The notes: generated by a model not told the origin, from the sequence alone. Counted from the first letter of the stretch, positions 42,709 through 51,866 are shown. The stretch: 64,000 nt of DNA from Paenibacillus sp. HWE-109 (GCF_022163125.1 NZ_CP091881.1:2356001-2420000), one strand, 5' to 3'. Numbers and translations: made by a program.

Positions 42709-43042
42709 TTCGCATGGACCTCGGCAGATGATTGGGTTTCCGGATTCTGGCCAGGGTTGTTATGGCTGGTTTATGAAAAAACATTTAGCGCATGAGCGAG
42801 ATTCGGATGTATAAAAGAAGTTAATTCGGACATCCTATATCTTGACGGTGAAACAAGAGAGGTGTGGTTCCGTTGAGCATTCAACGAGATAAATACCAGG
42901 GAAGTTGTTATTGAATCCATATAGAAGCGAGGAGATGTGCCGCAGACAATTAATGTAGTACCTGTACTGCAATAATGGATGAGGTAAAGACCAAGCCAAG
43001 TAAGGATCAGAGCATAAGTACCATCAATCCAATCACCGTCGA

Positions 43043-43070
43043 AAAGAACTCCGCAAGGAGTTCTTTTTTA
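43043..43070 (+). terminator. Terminator downstream of the response regulator region
   Basis: A perfect 10-bp stem with a GCAA loop, followed by a T-run. Confidence 0.85.
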
Positions 43071-43080
43071 TGTAGAGGCG

Positions 43081-43264
43081 GAGGGAGGGAACTACAGTAC
43101 GCTATTCTAGCTAAAGTGTTCATATAGCGAGGGTGTGGGAACTACGGTCCGCTATTCTGCTATTTGCTGTTGAAATCAAGCCGTTTTGTGGAAATAAGAC
43201 CCTGTAGTTCCGCTATGACCCTCGCATCCCTGCTTTTTGCCTAAATAACGTACTTGAGTTCCCT
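43081..43264 (+). repeat. Hairpin repeat, short type (B), copy 2
   Basis: About 184 bp, closely similar to 7711-7895. It opens with GAGGGAGGGAACTACAGTAC and closes with CTTGAGTTCCCTC. The inner pair is GGGAACTACGGTCCGCTAT and CCCTGTAGTTCCGCTAT. Compared with copy 1 the terminal part after the closing arm is different. Confidence 0.85.
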
Positions 43265-43391
43265 CTCTTAATAGGATTTGCTGCTTTTAATGGTTTATCT
43301 ATTAAAGGGTGAAGCCGATTTACTTACTTGCAAGATCACATGGTTGCAGTATGCTTAATAAGTATCCTGATTAGTACTAGGAGGGAGCAGC

Positions 43392-43550
43392 ATGCAAGAA
43401 TTGGTGGGACACTGCCACAATTGTCAGAAGGAGATTTATTGTCTGGATGGTTTTTTTACAGGTGTTATTTTCACTGATAAAACGCTGCTTTGTTTCACCT
43501 GTGCAGAAGATGAGCAAGCTGAAAATAACCGTGATTTACCTACTAGCTAA
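43392..43550 (+). CDS. 52-residue protein with two CxxC knuckles
   Basis: A short gene with AGGAGG 7 nt before the ATG. The product begins MQELVGHCHNCQKEIYCLDG and contains CFTCAED; the pairs C8-C11 and C34-C37 form a likely zinc ribbon. Family not recognised. A strong terminator about 150 bp downstream supports transcription. Confidence 0.65.
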   Translation: MQELVGHCHNCQKEIYCLDGFFTGVIFTDKTLLCFTCAEDEQAENNRDLPTS

Positions 43551-43698
43551 GCAAAGCAATAACAACTGTAATTAATTGCATAGATTAAGCTGCTGGATAC
43601 CGCGCAGAGCAAGTGAATACCGCGGGTGTTACTTTTAGTGAGACGATGACGGTTAAGATGACGAATTAGCATTAAGGAGCACAGCCATACAGAACGAC

Positions 43699-43735
43699 AG
43701 AAAGACTCAGCCGCAGGCTGGGTCTTTCTCTGTTT
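43699..43735 (+). terminator. Terminator after the 52-aa gene
   Basis: A 14-bp stem with a 3-nt GCA loop, followed by CTGTTTT. Confidence 0.8.
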
Positions 43736-43747
43736 TGAATTAATTTT

Positions 43748-43817
43748 TATAGACGGAAATGCAATCTGTCTATAAAACATGTTGTAAATATATAAACAAT
43801 TTAATATAATGTCTATA
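43748..43817 (+). promoter_or_regulatory. Promoter and candidate operator of the MFS gene at 43.9 kb
   Basis: TTGTAA (43782-43787) and TATAAT (43805-43810) with an ideal 17-bp spacer. An inverted pair TATAGAC (43748-43754) and GTCTATA (43768-43774) lies just upstream, and a third GTCTATA (43811-43817) begins right after the -10 box. The arrangement suggests a repressor or activator that binds TATAGAC; no regulator gene is adjacent. Confidence 0.65.
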
Positions 43818-43899
43818 TATTAGCGATCGATTTGTTATTTTGTTTATAAATAAAATCGAGCGTTATATGCAATTAGATATAGGAAGGGTGTAAATTTTC

Positions 43900-45090
43900 A
43901 TGTTGTCCAATCGTTATGTACGTACGATTCTTATTTCTCGCGTGCTTTTGCAGCTTGGGATTTGGATCAGGAACTTTGCAATTCTGCTTTATGTTGCTGA
44001 AGTTACCCAGAACAATCCGCAGTATATTTCTCTTATATCTGTAGCGGAGTATGCGCCGATATTTGTGTTTGCGATCATTGGTGGGACGTTTGCTGATCGT
44101 TGGCAGCCTAAACGTACCATGGTTGGGTGTGATTGGTTATCGGCCGTATCCATTCTGCTTGTTCTCCTTGCTTTGCATTCCGGTTCATGGCTGGTGCTGT
44201 TGATCGGCACACTGGTGTCGGCAAGTTTATCGCAATTCTCACAACCATCGGCGATGAAATTGTATAAGAACCATGTTTCCGCAGAACATTTGCAAAGTGC
44301 TATGGCAATGAATCAATCATTAATCGCCATCTTCATGGTCTTGGGTCCGATGATCGGGACTTTCATTTATTTGCACTATGGTATGCAGGTTTCTCTTATC
44401 GTAACGTTTGTCACTTTTTGCGGTTCGGCGTTAGTCCTAACAAGCCTTCCCCGAGATCAGCAAGAATCTCAAGCAGCCAGCCATACTCATTTTATGAGCG
44501 AGATGATGGCAGGCATTCGTTATCTCTGGACGAATCAGGCGCTCCGAACTTTAAGCGCGACATTCGCCGTTACCGGGCTTGCAGCAGGGATCATTCAGCC
44601 GCTCGCGCTGTTTATAACCGTAGAGAACTTGGGTCAGGATAAACAATTTTTGCAATGGCTGCTTATGGTGAACGGCGCGGCAATGCTGGTCGGTGGCATA
44701 CTCATTATGGGGATAGCCAAAAAGGTGAAACCACAGCTGCTTCTAGCTGTAGGATTACTCGTAACGGCGTGTTCGACGGTAGCTATTGGCGCATCTCACA
44801 GCACGGTATTGACCATCCTGCTTCAAATTATTAGCGGTATGTTTTATCCCTGCATTCAAGTAGGCATTCAAACGATGATCATGAAAAACACCGAAGGCGC
44901 CTTCTTAGGGCGCGTGGGTGGAGCGATTACGCCAATTTTTATGGGGATGATGGTCATCGGGATGTCATCGTCCGGTTATTTAAAAAATGGGCTTACCCTT
45001 TTTCCTGTCTACCTGATCAGTGGTATCTTGCTAGTCATGGGTGCCGTGTTTCTCAGCCCTTTACGTCAGCCCAAAAGCCAAGTAAACTAG
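43900..45090 (+). CDS. MFS transporter (drug-efflux-like, 12 helices)
   Basis: A 396-aa integral membrane protein with about 12 helices. IIGGTFADRWQPKRTMV between helices 2 and 3 is the MFS motif A. Overall it resembles the MFS_3 group of macrolide-efflux-like proteins. The substrate is unknown. It is preceded by a strong promoter with TATAGAC repeats and followed 119 bp later by a second, unrelated-type MFS exporter on the same strand. Confidence 0.88.
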   Translation: MLSNRYVRTILISRVLLQLGIWIRNFAILLYVAEVTQNNPQYISLISVAEYAPIFVFAIIGGTFADRWQPKRTMVGCDWLSAVSILLVLLALHSGSWLVLLIGTLVSASLSQFSQPSAMKLYKNHVSAEHLQSAMAMNQSLIAIFMVLGPMIGTFIYLHYGMQVSLIVTFVTFCGSALVLTSLPRDQQESQAASHTHFMSEMMAGIRYLWTNQALRTLSATFAVTGLAAGIIQPLALFITVENLGQDKQFLQWLLMVNGAAMLVGGILIMGIAKKVKPQLLLAVGLLVTACSTVAIGASHSTVLTILLQIISGMFYPCIQVGIQTMIMKNTEGAFLGRVGGAITPIFMGMMVIGMSSSGYLKNGLTLFPVYLISGILLVMGAVFLSPLRQPKSQVN

Positions 45091-45209
45091 TTCCTCAGAC
45101 CGAGAGCTTTTAAATACTGCAGTCGGATGATCGGAAGTCCATTTGGATTTATGCTTATAGTGAAGATTGAACACGAGGCAACCAAATTGGATAAAGTTGA
45201 GGTGCACTT

Positions 45210-46733
45210 TTGAAAACGGAAGGCAACAACAAGAAATTAGTATTAATCGGACTGCTGCTTGGTCTAGTTTTCTCTGAACTGGATCAAACGATTGTGTCCA
45301 CCGCTTTGCCAACGATCATTCGTGATCTGCATGGCTTATCGCTTTATGGCTGGGTCGCGGGTATTTACATGCTGTCGATCACCATGTTTATGCCGATTTT
45401 CGGGAAATTAGCGGATATTTATGGACGGAAGAAGATCTATCTCACTTGCGTTATCTTATTTTTGACGGGGTCTGTGATCTGTGGATTGGCGGGTTCCATG
45501 ACGACTTTATTGATCGGTAGGGGCATTCAGGGCATTGGGGCCGGAGGGCTCATGCCACTCGCGATGATCATCATCGGAGATACGTTTCCACTAGAGCAGC
45601 GAGCTAAGCTTCAAAGTTTAATAGGTCCTATGCTCATACTTCCACAGTTGCTGGGTCCAACCATCGGGGGCTTCTTCGTAAGCCATGTGAGCTGGCATTG
45701 GATTTTTCTGATCAACATTCCTGTCGGGATTGCCTCGGCCATCGTAGTTTCCAAAGGCTTGCGCGAATCAGTCAGTACGGAGAAAAAATCTATTGACTGG
45801 GCAGGAGCAATCACACTCGTACTTTCAATGCTTTCCCTCTTGCTGGCACCCGTTCTGATTGATGTCAAAGGATACACATGGGGTTCACCGGTCATTATTG
45901 CTTTACTGATTGGGGCTTTAGCACTTATCGTACTTTTCGTACGCATTGAGGCGAGGGCGAAGGAGCCGATTATTCCCTTAGTTTTATTTCAAAATCGCTC
46001 CATCATCGTCCTATCAGTCATCGTTTTTCTCACGATGCTAGGCATTATGGGTGGAATGTCAGGGTTTCCGTTCTTCGCGCAAAATGTCATGGGCCTATCG
46101 CCGACTGCCTCTGGCTACTTGTCACTGGCCTTCATGGCGGGGGCAATTCCAGCTAGCATCGTTTGTGGTAATTTGATTACCAAACTTGCTTATAAACAGC
46201 TATTCATTGTTTCTTTCATTTTCCCGATTGCAAGTTTTATCATGCTGTCGCGCATTCATATCGATACGACTGTGCTGTATGTCATCGTCGCTTTCTTCAT
46301 TTTGGGATTAGGTATTGGCGTTCTGTTCGGATCAGACAATCTTATCGTGCAGGAGTCGGTCCAAAAGGAACACAGCGGAGTTGGCGTAGCAACGGTTCAA
46401 TTGTTCCAAGCAATTGGGACGACGCTCGGATTCAGTATTTTCGGCAGCCTGCTATCGCGTAATATTTCTGGTGGAATCGCCGGATTATCCGGGCAGTTTC
46501 CAGAAGGTACAAGTGAAACGATCATGAATGGCGGGATTCCCAAAGGGATCTCTCCCGAACTGCTGCTGAGCATTAAACATATTTTTACCGGCGCGTTTCA
46601 ACACATTTTTGCTATTAGCATTGGTTTTGCGATTGTCGCCTTCATCGCGTGCTTGTTTATGAAAAAAGAAGTGCTTGCGACCACCGAAGAACTTCCTGCC
46701 AGCCAACCAGCAACTTCTTCCAGTGCAGGCTGA
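45210..46733 (+). CDS. DHA2-type multidrug MFS exporter (14 helices)
   Basis: A 507-aa protein of the EmrB/QacA group. FSELDQTIVSTALPTIIRDL is the conserved first-helix motif D1, GKLADIYGRKK is motif A, and LIGRGIQGIGAGGLMPLAMI and GPTIGGFF are motifs B and C of proton-driven antiporters. It probably expels toxic organic compounds. The TTG start follows GAGGTG. Together with the preceding MFS gene it may form a resistance module. A hairpin terminator follows. Confidence 0.92.
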   Translation: MKTEGNNKKLVLIGLLLGLVFSELDQTIVSTALPTIIRDLHGLSLYGWVAGIYMLSITMFMPIFGKLADIYGRKKIYLTCVILFLTGSVICGLAGSMTTLLIGRGIQGIGAGGLMPLAMIIIGDTFPLEQRAKLQSLIGPMLILPQLLGPTIGGFFVSHVSWHWIFLINIPVGIASAIVVSKGLRESVSTEKKSIDWAGAITLVLSMLSLLLAPVLIDVKGYTWGSPVIIALLIGALALIVLFVRIEARAKEPIIPLVLFQNRSIIVLSVIVFLTMLGIMGGMSGFPFFAQNVMGLSPTASGYLSLAFMAGAIPASIVCGNLITKLAYKQLFIVSFIFPIASFIMLSRIHIDTTVLYVIVAFFILGLGIGVLFGSDNLIVQESVQKEHSGVGVATVQLFQAIGTTLGFSIFGSLLSRNISGGIAGLSGQFPEGTSETIMNGGIPKGISPELLLSIKHIFTGAFQHIFAISIGFAIVAFIACLFMKKEVLATTEELPASQPATSSSAG

Positions 46734-46761
46734 GACTACGCATAGGCAGCACAGCTGCACG

Positions 46762-46803
46762 AACCTTCGATTTCACTATTATGGTGGAATTCGAAGGTTT
46801 TTT
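46762..46803 (+). terminator. Terminator of the DHA2 exporter gene
   Basis: AACCTTCGA/TCGAAGGTT with further pairing toward the loop, followed by TTTTTATAT. Confidence 0.75.
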
Positions 46804-46940
46804 ATATAGAAGAGAGAGGCGCTTCTTTCCACAAGTTCGCGTTGTGGGACCACTATAGTGGTCGCTTTAAACCGAATTTGCCTGTTGGGGGACGGCCGGC
46901 TGATGAGGTTGATTGAAAATAAAGTTTGCATTCAATATTC

Positions 46941-46968
46941 ATATGCGATATATTGCATATAATATAAT
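46941..46968 (+). promoter_or_regulatory. Palindrome and -10 region ahead of ilvD
   Basis: Inverted repeat ATATGC (46941-46946) and GCATAT (46955-46960), spaced by 8 bp, overlaps TATAAT hexamers at 46958-46963 and 46963-46968. No good -35 box is visible, so the palindrome may bind a regulator. It is 25 bp or more upstream of the ilvD start. Confidence 0.45.
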
Positions 46969-46992
46969 TTATCGATGAAAGGACACAGAGCC

Positions 46993-48678
46993 ATGACGAA
47001 TAATAAAGATCTAAGAATACGCAGCAAAGTAATCAGTGAAGGTGTAAATCGCGTACCGAACAGAGCGATGTTAAGGGCTGTTGGATTTAAGGATGAAGAC
47101 TTTCTCAAACCGATGATCGGCGTTGCGAGTACCTGGAGTGAAGTTACGCCATGCAATATGCACATTAATGAATTGGCGCTGAACGCCAAAAAAGGTGTCC
47201 AAGCGCATGGCGGCGCCCCTTTAATTTTCAATACGATTACCGTATCAGACGGCATTTCGATGGGACACGAAGGGATGTTGTTCTCCTTGCCCAGTCGGGA
47301 AGCGATTGCGGATTCCATCGAAATTGTCACGAGTGCGGAACGTTTTGATGGTTTGGTTGCGGTAGGGGGATGTGATAAAAACACACCAGCCTGTTTGATG
47401 GCGATCGGTCGGATGAATCTACCTGCGGTGTATGTCTATGGGGGCACCATTCAACCGGGGAAATTAGATGGGAAAGATGTGGATATTGTCACGGCTTTCG
47501 AAGCAGTGGGGAAATATCATGATGGAAGAATGTCGGAGGAAGAACTGCATGAAGTGGAATGCAGCGTATGTCCTGGCGCCGGGGCGTGTGGAGGGATGTA
47601 TACAGCCAATACGATGGCTTCCGCTGCAGAAGCATTAGGCATGAGCTTGCCGGGATCATCGTCTACACCAGCGATTTCGGCTAATAAATTAGTCGAATGT
47701 GAACGAGCCGGCGAACAAGTCATACAGTTGCTGAAAATGGGGATATATCCACGCGATATCATGACCAAAAAAGCATTCGAGAATGCGATCACAGTTGTTA
47801 TGGCGCTAGGCGGATCCACCAATGCTTTCCTGCATCTTATCGCTATGGCGCATTCGGTTGATGTCGAGTTGACGTATGATGATTTTGAACGGGTCCGAAT
47901 GCGGGTTCCGCATCTTGCCGATCTCAAGCCCAGCGGTAAATATGTGATGCAAGATTTAAATGATATTGGCGGCGTGCCGGGCGTAATGAAGCTTCTGCTT
48001 GCCCAAGGGCTTCTCCATGGGGATTGCCTAACGGTCACTGGCCGAACATTAGCCGAAAACTTGGCTGACGCAGCCTCATTGCAGGAAAATCAGGCTATAA
48101 TTTATCCTTTTGACCAACCCTTGAAACCTACCGGACCGTTAGTTGTATTAAAAGGAAATCTGGCGCCAGAAGGAGCTATTGCCAAGATGTCAGGGATGAA
48201 AAAGCTGCGTTTTACAGGACCAGCGCGGGTATACGATAGTGAGGCAGAGGCGACAGAGGCAATTCTCCGAGATGATATCCAGAAAGGGGATGTGCTTGTC
48301 ATCCGATATTGTGGGCCCAAGGGTGGGCCAGGCATGCCTGAAATGCTTTCCGTAACCGCTTTGATCGTTGGAAAAGGGCTTGGCGGTGAAGTAGCGCTTA
48401 TCACGGATGGCCGCTTTTCCGGAGGATCGCACGGATTTGTTGTTGGCCATGTAGCCCCAGAAGCGCAGGTCGGCGGTCCTATTGCTTTGCTGCATCATGG
48501 TGATTCGGTCACGATTGACAGTGAAACACAAGAAATCTCCTTCGAGATTACAGAGGCCGAGCTTGAACGAAGGCAAATGGCTTGGGTTCAGCCTCCACTC
48601 AAAGTAAATCGTGGAGCCTTAGTCAAATATGCACGATTGGTCTCCTCCGCAGCCAAAGGTGCCGTAACTGATTTGTGA
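46993..48678 (+). CDS. ilvD: Dihydroxy-acid dehydratase
   Basis: A 561-aa iron-sulfur dehydratase of the IlvD/Edd family, which makes 2-keto acids for valine, leucine and isoleucine (and pantothenate). Cluster and active-site motifs are visible: VGGCDKNTPACLMA, CSVCPGAGACGGMYTANTMA, GSTNAFLHLIA and DGRFSGGSHGFVVGHVAPEA. The ATG at 46993 follows AAAGGACAC. No other ilv or leu gene is present, so it is a stand-alone copy; the closest relatives may be sugar-acid dehydratases of the same family, but the motifs favour IlvD. Confidence 0.92.
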   Translation: MTNNKDLRIRSKVISEGVNRVPNRAMLRAVGFKDEDFLKPMIGVASTWSEVTPCNMHINELALNAKKGVQAHGGAPLIFNTITVSDGISMGHEGMLFSLPSREAIADSIEIVTSAERFDGLVAVGGCDKNTPACLMAIGRMNLPAVYVYGGTIQPGKLDGKDVDIVTAFEAVGKYHDGRMSEEELHEVECSVCPGAGACGGMYTANTMASAAEALGMSLPGSSSTPAISANKLVECERAGEQVIQLLKMGIYPRDIMTKKAFENAITVVMALGGSTNAFLHLIAMAHSVDVELTYDDFERVRMRVPHLADLKPSGKYVMQDLNDIGGVPGVMKLLLAQGLLHGDCLTVTGRTLAENLADAASLQENQAIIYPFDQPLKPTGPLVVLKGNLAPEGAIAKMSGMKKLRFTGPARVYDSEAEATEAILRDDIQKGDVLVIRYCGPKGGPGMPEMLSVTALIVGKGLGGEVALITDGRFSGGSHGFVVGHVAPEAQVGGPIALLHHGDSVTIDSETQEISFEITEAELERRQMAWVQPPLKVNRGALVKYARLVSSAAKGAVTDL

Positions 48679-48752
48679 CATATGGTTCAAATTCAACCTG
48701 TATGGGTAATGAAGTTTAACAAATTACCACTATTTCAGGAGGTGCATCAACC

Positions 48753-49118
48753 ATGAGCCAAGTCAATCCGGCTTTCCATGAAGCAGAAGAAGAAATCGTT
48801 GTGCAAAAACAAGGAAACAGCTATATCCTATCCACACTTGCAGGAACAGTAGGTGAAATTACTTATCAATTGGTTGATGTTGATACTTGGGTGATTGATC
48901 ATACCTTTGTTGATCCGCGGTTCCGTGGCAGACACTTGGGACGTCAGTTACTTGACTTTGTAGTGGAAGAGGCGAGAGAGAGGGGTCGTAAAATTATTCC
49001 TTCTTGTTCTTTTGCCTTGGAAGAATTTCAGCAGCACCCTGAATATGCGGATGTGTGGTCCAAATCGGATACCCAATACTCCGATGTATACAGCTCGGAC
49101 AGCGCCGAAATGAAATAG
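48753..49118 (+). CDS. YjdJ-type GNAT N-acetyltransferase
   Basis: A 121-aa minimal acetyltransferase. WVIDHTFVDPRFRGRHLGRQ holds the acetyl-CoA pyrophosphate-binding loop (R-x-x-G/R-x-G), followed by LLDFVVEEARERGRKIIPSC. The short length and the sequence fit the YjdJ-like group (PF14542). The substrate is unknown. CAGGAGGTG precedes the ATG; a terminator follows. Confidence 0.85.
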   Translation: MSQVNPAFHEAEEEIVVQKQGNSYILSTLAGTVGEITYQLVDVDTWVIDHTFVDPRFRGRHLGRQLLDFVVEEARERGRKIIPSCSFALEEFQQHPEYADVWSKSDTQYSDVYSSDSAEMK

Positions 49119-49135
49119 AGCGGGACGAAGCAGGG

Positions 49136-49166
49136 CAGGTTTACGCGTTAGCGTAAGCCTGTTTTT
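49136..49166 (+). terminator. Terminator of the YjdJ-like gene
   Basis: Perfect but one-mismatch 11-bp stem CAGGTTTACGC/GCGTAAGCCTG with a GTTA loop and TTTTT. Confidence 0.85.
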
Positions 49167-49183
49167 GCGTTGTTTGGGGTAAA

Positions 49184-49222
49184 AAAGAACCCCCGCTCAC
49201 ACGATGTGTGGCGGAGGTTCTT
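49184..49222 (-). terminator. Terminator of the esterase gene
   Basis: Stem AAGAACC..CCGC..CACA paired with TGTG..CGG..GGTTCTT; the A-run on the plus strand reads as TTTTT on the minus strand. Confidence 0.75.
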
Positions 49223-49229
49223 CAAGGCC

Positions 49230-50174
49230 TTATTGCTCGCGCAGCCATGCATTCGCTAGCAGGATAGCCCCGCGCGCAGCGGCGGTGTCAGCCAAGGCAT
49301 TCAGCATCACGAAGTCGTGGATGATGCCTTGGAAACGGACGGCTGTAACATGTACGCCGGCTTCGCGCAGTTTATTGGCGTAGGCTTCGCCTTCGTCGCG
49401 AAGGACGTCGGCTTCGCCAGTGATAATCAACGCTGGGGGGAGATGGCTTAGCTGTTCCAATGTGGCGCGCAGCGGCGAGGCGGTGATTTCCGCTCTTTCG
49501 CGGGGATCCGTCGTATACTGATCCCAAAACCACTGCATCGCATCCCGGCGCAGGAAATAGCCGGTCTCAAAGGCATTGTAGGAATCGGTATCGAAGTTTG
49601 CATCTGTGACAGGATAGAAGAGAAGCTGCTTCTGGATGGCTGGGCCTTTGCGTTCTTTCGCTACCAACGTAATCGCAGCAGCCATGTTCCCTCCGACGCT
49701 GTCACCTGCAAGGGTGAGTCGCTCCGCATCAAAGCCATAGTCGCGGCTATTATCCGCAACCCACTGCACAACAGCATAAATTTCTTCTAGAGCTGTTGGG
49801 TATTTGGCTTCCGGCGATAAGCTGTAGTTGGGGAACACAACAATAGATTGCGAACCAACCGCCAGTTCTCGAATGAGGCGATCATGTGTATGTTCATTGC
49901 CGAATACCCAGCCTGCTCCGTGGATGTACACAATGACGGGAAGTGGACCTGGTGCATTTTTGGGCCGCATAATCCTGACTGACACTTGTCCTGAGGGTCC
50001 GCCGTCAATCGTAAGATCCTCCATATCTACGGGTTCTTTATGTACAGGTTTGGATTGGACCTTATCCACCGTTTCACGCCCTTTCTCAGGACTGAGGTCG
50101 AAGAGAAATGGGGGGTTGGCGTTATCATCAGCAAATTTCTGAGCGGCGGCTTCAAGCTGAATTTTGTTCGTCAT
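49230..50174 (-). CDS. HSL-family alpha/beta hydrolase (esterase)
   Basis: A 314-aa enzyme. YIHGAGWVFGN is the oxyanion-hole motif of the hormone-sensitive-lipase family (HGGG replaced by HGAG), GDSVGGN carries the nucleophile Ser, and the C-terminal EADVLRDEGE and GIIHDF supply Asp and His. Substrates are probably short-chain esters. The ATG at 50174 follows AAAGGAGG; an ATG at 50225 is upstream of that site. It has no signal peptide and acts in the cytoplasm. Confidence 0.88.
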   Translation of the reverse strand: MTNKIQLEAAAQKFADDNANPPFLFDLSPEKGRETVDKVQSKPVHKEPVDMEDLTIDGGPSGQVSVRIMRPKNAPGPLPVIVYIHGAGWVFGNEHTHDRLIRELAVGSQSIVVFPNYSLSPEAKYPTALEEIYAVVQWVADNSRDYGFDAERLTLAGDSVGGNMAAAITLVAKERKGPAIQKQLLFYPVTDANFDTDSYNAFETGYFLRRDAMQWFWDQYTTDPRERAEITASPLRATLEQLSHLPPALIITGEADVLRDEGEAYANKLREAGVHVTAVRFQGIIHDFVMLNALADTAAARGAILLANAWLREQ

Positions 50175-50353
50175 AGGTAGTTCCTCCTTTAAGTTGGAAA
50201 GTTCTATATTGTTGTACATTGACAATTACGGTTTCTATTACTACTTACACCAACAGTCTGCGAATGAAACCTTTCGGTTGTAACAACTTTATGGCAGCTT
50301 GGACGTATAATAAAGTGAAATTATTTGGGGAAAAGGTTGGTGGAGAGTAGCGA

Positions 50354-50623
50354 ATGAAGAATAAAACATTTATCTTAATTATGCTGTGGTTCACGATTCT
50401 GACGATATGGGCTGTAAGCTCCATCAAAAGTTCTCTGCATGATAGTCGAAACATCACGGTACAGGGTGTGCCGGGACCAGTGGTTCCGCAGCCCTATCAA
50501 ACGGTTCATATGGATAAAGATACGGTCTGGATCATCGATCCACTGAGCAGCAATATTAAAGTGATCAGCCATGATAAGGATGGGTATCACATTACACAAG
50601 CTACTATGGATCTCAAGAAATGA
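50354..50623 (+). CDS. Small anchored protein of unknown function
   Basis: An 89-aa protein with one N-terminal membrane helix (TFILIMLWFTILTIWAVSSI) and an outside domain of ~65 residues ending WIIDPLSSNIKVISHDKDGY. I do not recognise the family. It stands alone, divergent from the esterase gene and convergent with the MFS gene. Confidence 0.55.
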   Translation: MKNKTFILIMLWFTILTIWAVSSIKSSLHDSRNITVQGVPGPVVPQPYQTVHMDKDTVWIIDPLSSNIKVISHDKDGYHITQATMDLKK

Positions 50624-50626
50624 AAT

Positions 50627-50674
50627 AAAGCCTTAGTTGCTGCCGACGCTGCTCGACAGAAACCAAGGCTTTTA
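50627..50674. terminator. Bidirectional terminator between the 89-aa and MFS genes
   Basis: AAAGCCTT/AAGGCTTT with partial pairing inside; the right end continues with TTTT and the left with A-rich sequence. Confidence 0.65.
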
Positions 50675-50684
50675 CTTATGAAAT

Positions 50685-51866
50685 TCAGTGTTTGATTTTA
50701 TTGGCTGATGCTAGAAAGACGATCAGGAATAGGCCACAGAGGATCGCGATGAACCCATAGCCGCCGAACACATCGTACTGAGTAGAGAAGTAGCCGAAGC
50801 CTAAGCCAGCGAGAATATGAATGGCATTTTCCCCGAGTGACTGGAAGGAATCGGTGGTCGCTCGCATGGTTGATTCGATCCGGTGATGCAAATATCCGGC
50901 AGCCAGCGGTTCGATGATGCCAGAGAATAGGCAAATGACAAGCATCGCGAGGAGACCCAGAATGTCTTTGCTCATCGCTGCATATAGAAAGCCAAGTGTG
51001 ACAACGCTCATAACGCCTGAAAGAATGGTCCGATAGCTGAATCTCTTAAGCAAATGATGGGCTAATATATTTCCGGGAAGTCTCAGAACCATCAGCGCGG
51101 CAGAAATAGAACCAAAGTAGATGACAGGCATCGATAGCCTAGCTGCATATAACTGCCAGAATTCGTCGATGAAACCAATAGCCGTACCCGTCACCATCCC
51201 GGAGAGCAGCATGAGGCTGACCCCGGGATTGACTTTGAAAAAATGCAAAGGTACCGTGATGTAGTGTTGGAGTGGAATAGTATCCGCTTCTGGATTCTCG
51301 CTGCCAGTCGTTGGAGGCTCAACTATCCATAGGGACAGCAGCAGCGCTATCAGCGCACTTCCCAGTGAAATCCAGTAGTTGAGCTCGAGCCCGAATCGGC
51401 TGGCGAGCAAACTTCCGCTAAGTGCAGCAAGCATCGCAGATAGGAAATGAATAGCGTTCAGACGGCCAAGCAGCTTCTCGAATGAGGCTTCTTTACCCTG
51501 AAGCTTCAATGTATCGTAGAGCAAGGCATTCTCTGAACCGCTCATTGCGCTATGGCTGATGCCTGCGAGAAAAACAACGACCGCAAAGTGCCAGAATTCC
51601 GTTGCAAATACTAAGAGCAGAAACTCTGCGCAGCCAAGCAGGGCGCTGAGCACGATCATTTTTTTGCGGCTCCATCTATCCGCGAGCACACCCGTAGGAA
51701 CTTCTAGCAACACAATTGTCAATGCATAGATGATCTCGGTATATACGACCATTTGGATCGTCATACCTCGCTCCTCCCAGTATAGCCTCTCGATGACGTA
51801 TGCTGGGATTAGGCTGGAAAAAAAGCGAATGGCGTACAGTATTCGAATGGTAAAAGTATCTTTCAT
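50685..51866 (-). CDS. MFS transporter
   Basis: A 393-aa membrane protein with about 12 helices. LLEVPTGVLADRWSRKKMIV is motif A between helices 2 and 3, and GISHSAMSGSENALLYDTL follows it, a pattern common in MFS members of unknown substrate in Bacillales. It is unlike the two other MFS proteins of the window. It is divergent from the WYL regulator gene, which could control it. Confidence 0.85.
   Translation of the reverse strand: MKDTFTIRILYAIRFFSSLIPAYVIERLYWEERGMTIQMVVYTEIIYALTIVLLEVPTGVLADRWSRKKMIVLSALLGCAEFLLLVFATEFWHFAVVVFLAGISHSAMSGSENALLYDTLKLQGKEASFEKLLGRLNAIHFLSAMLAALSGSLLASRFGLELNYWISLGSALIALLLSLWIVEPPTTGSENPEADTIPLQHYITVPLHFFKVNPGVSLMLLSGMVTGTAIGFIDEFWQLYAARLSMPVIYFGSISAALMVLRLPGNILAHHLLKRFSYRTILSGVMSVVTLGFLYAAMSKDILGLLAMLVICLFSGIIEPLAAGYLHHRIESTMRATTDSFQSLGENAIHILAGLGFGYFSTQYDVFGGYGFIAILCGLFLIVFLASANKIKH

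Larger units (their letters stand above)
42709..43391. other. Long intergenic region holding a terminator and a repeat element
   Basis: After the regulator gene there are ~330 bp without a supported reading frame, ending in a hairpin AAAGAACTCC/GGAGTTCTTT with a T-run (43043-43070). Then comes the short-type repeat (43081-43264). The long distance between the stop codon and this terminator leaves room for a decayed gene or an untranslated RNA, but I recognise neither. The last part carries the AGGAGG site of a 52-aa gene. Confidence 0.5.
43551..43899. other. Intergenic region with terminator and MFS-gene promoter
   Basis: It contains a 14-bp stem hairpin AGAAAGACTCAGCC/GGCTGGGTCTTTCT (43699-43729) that should end the 52-aa gene transcript, then the promoter and inverted TATAGAC repeats described separately. 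I see no reading frame with a ribosome binding site. Confidence 0.6.

Noticed and set aside
47517..48038. 173-codon open frame on the minus strand
   Set aside because: Antisense shadow of ilvD without family motifs or ribosome binding site.
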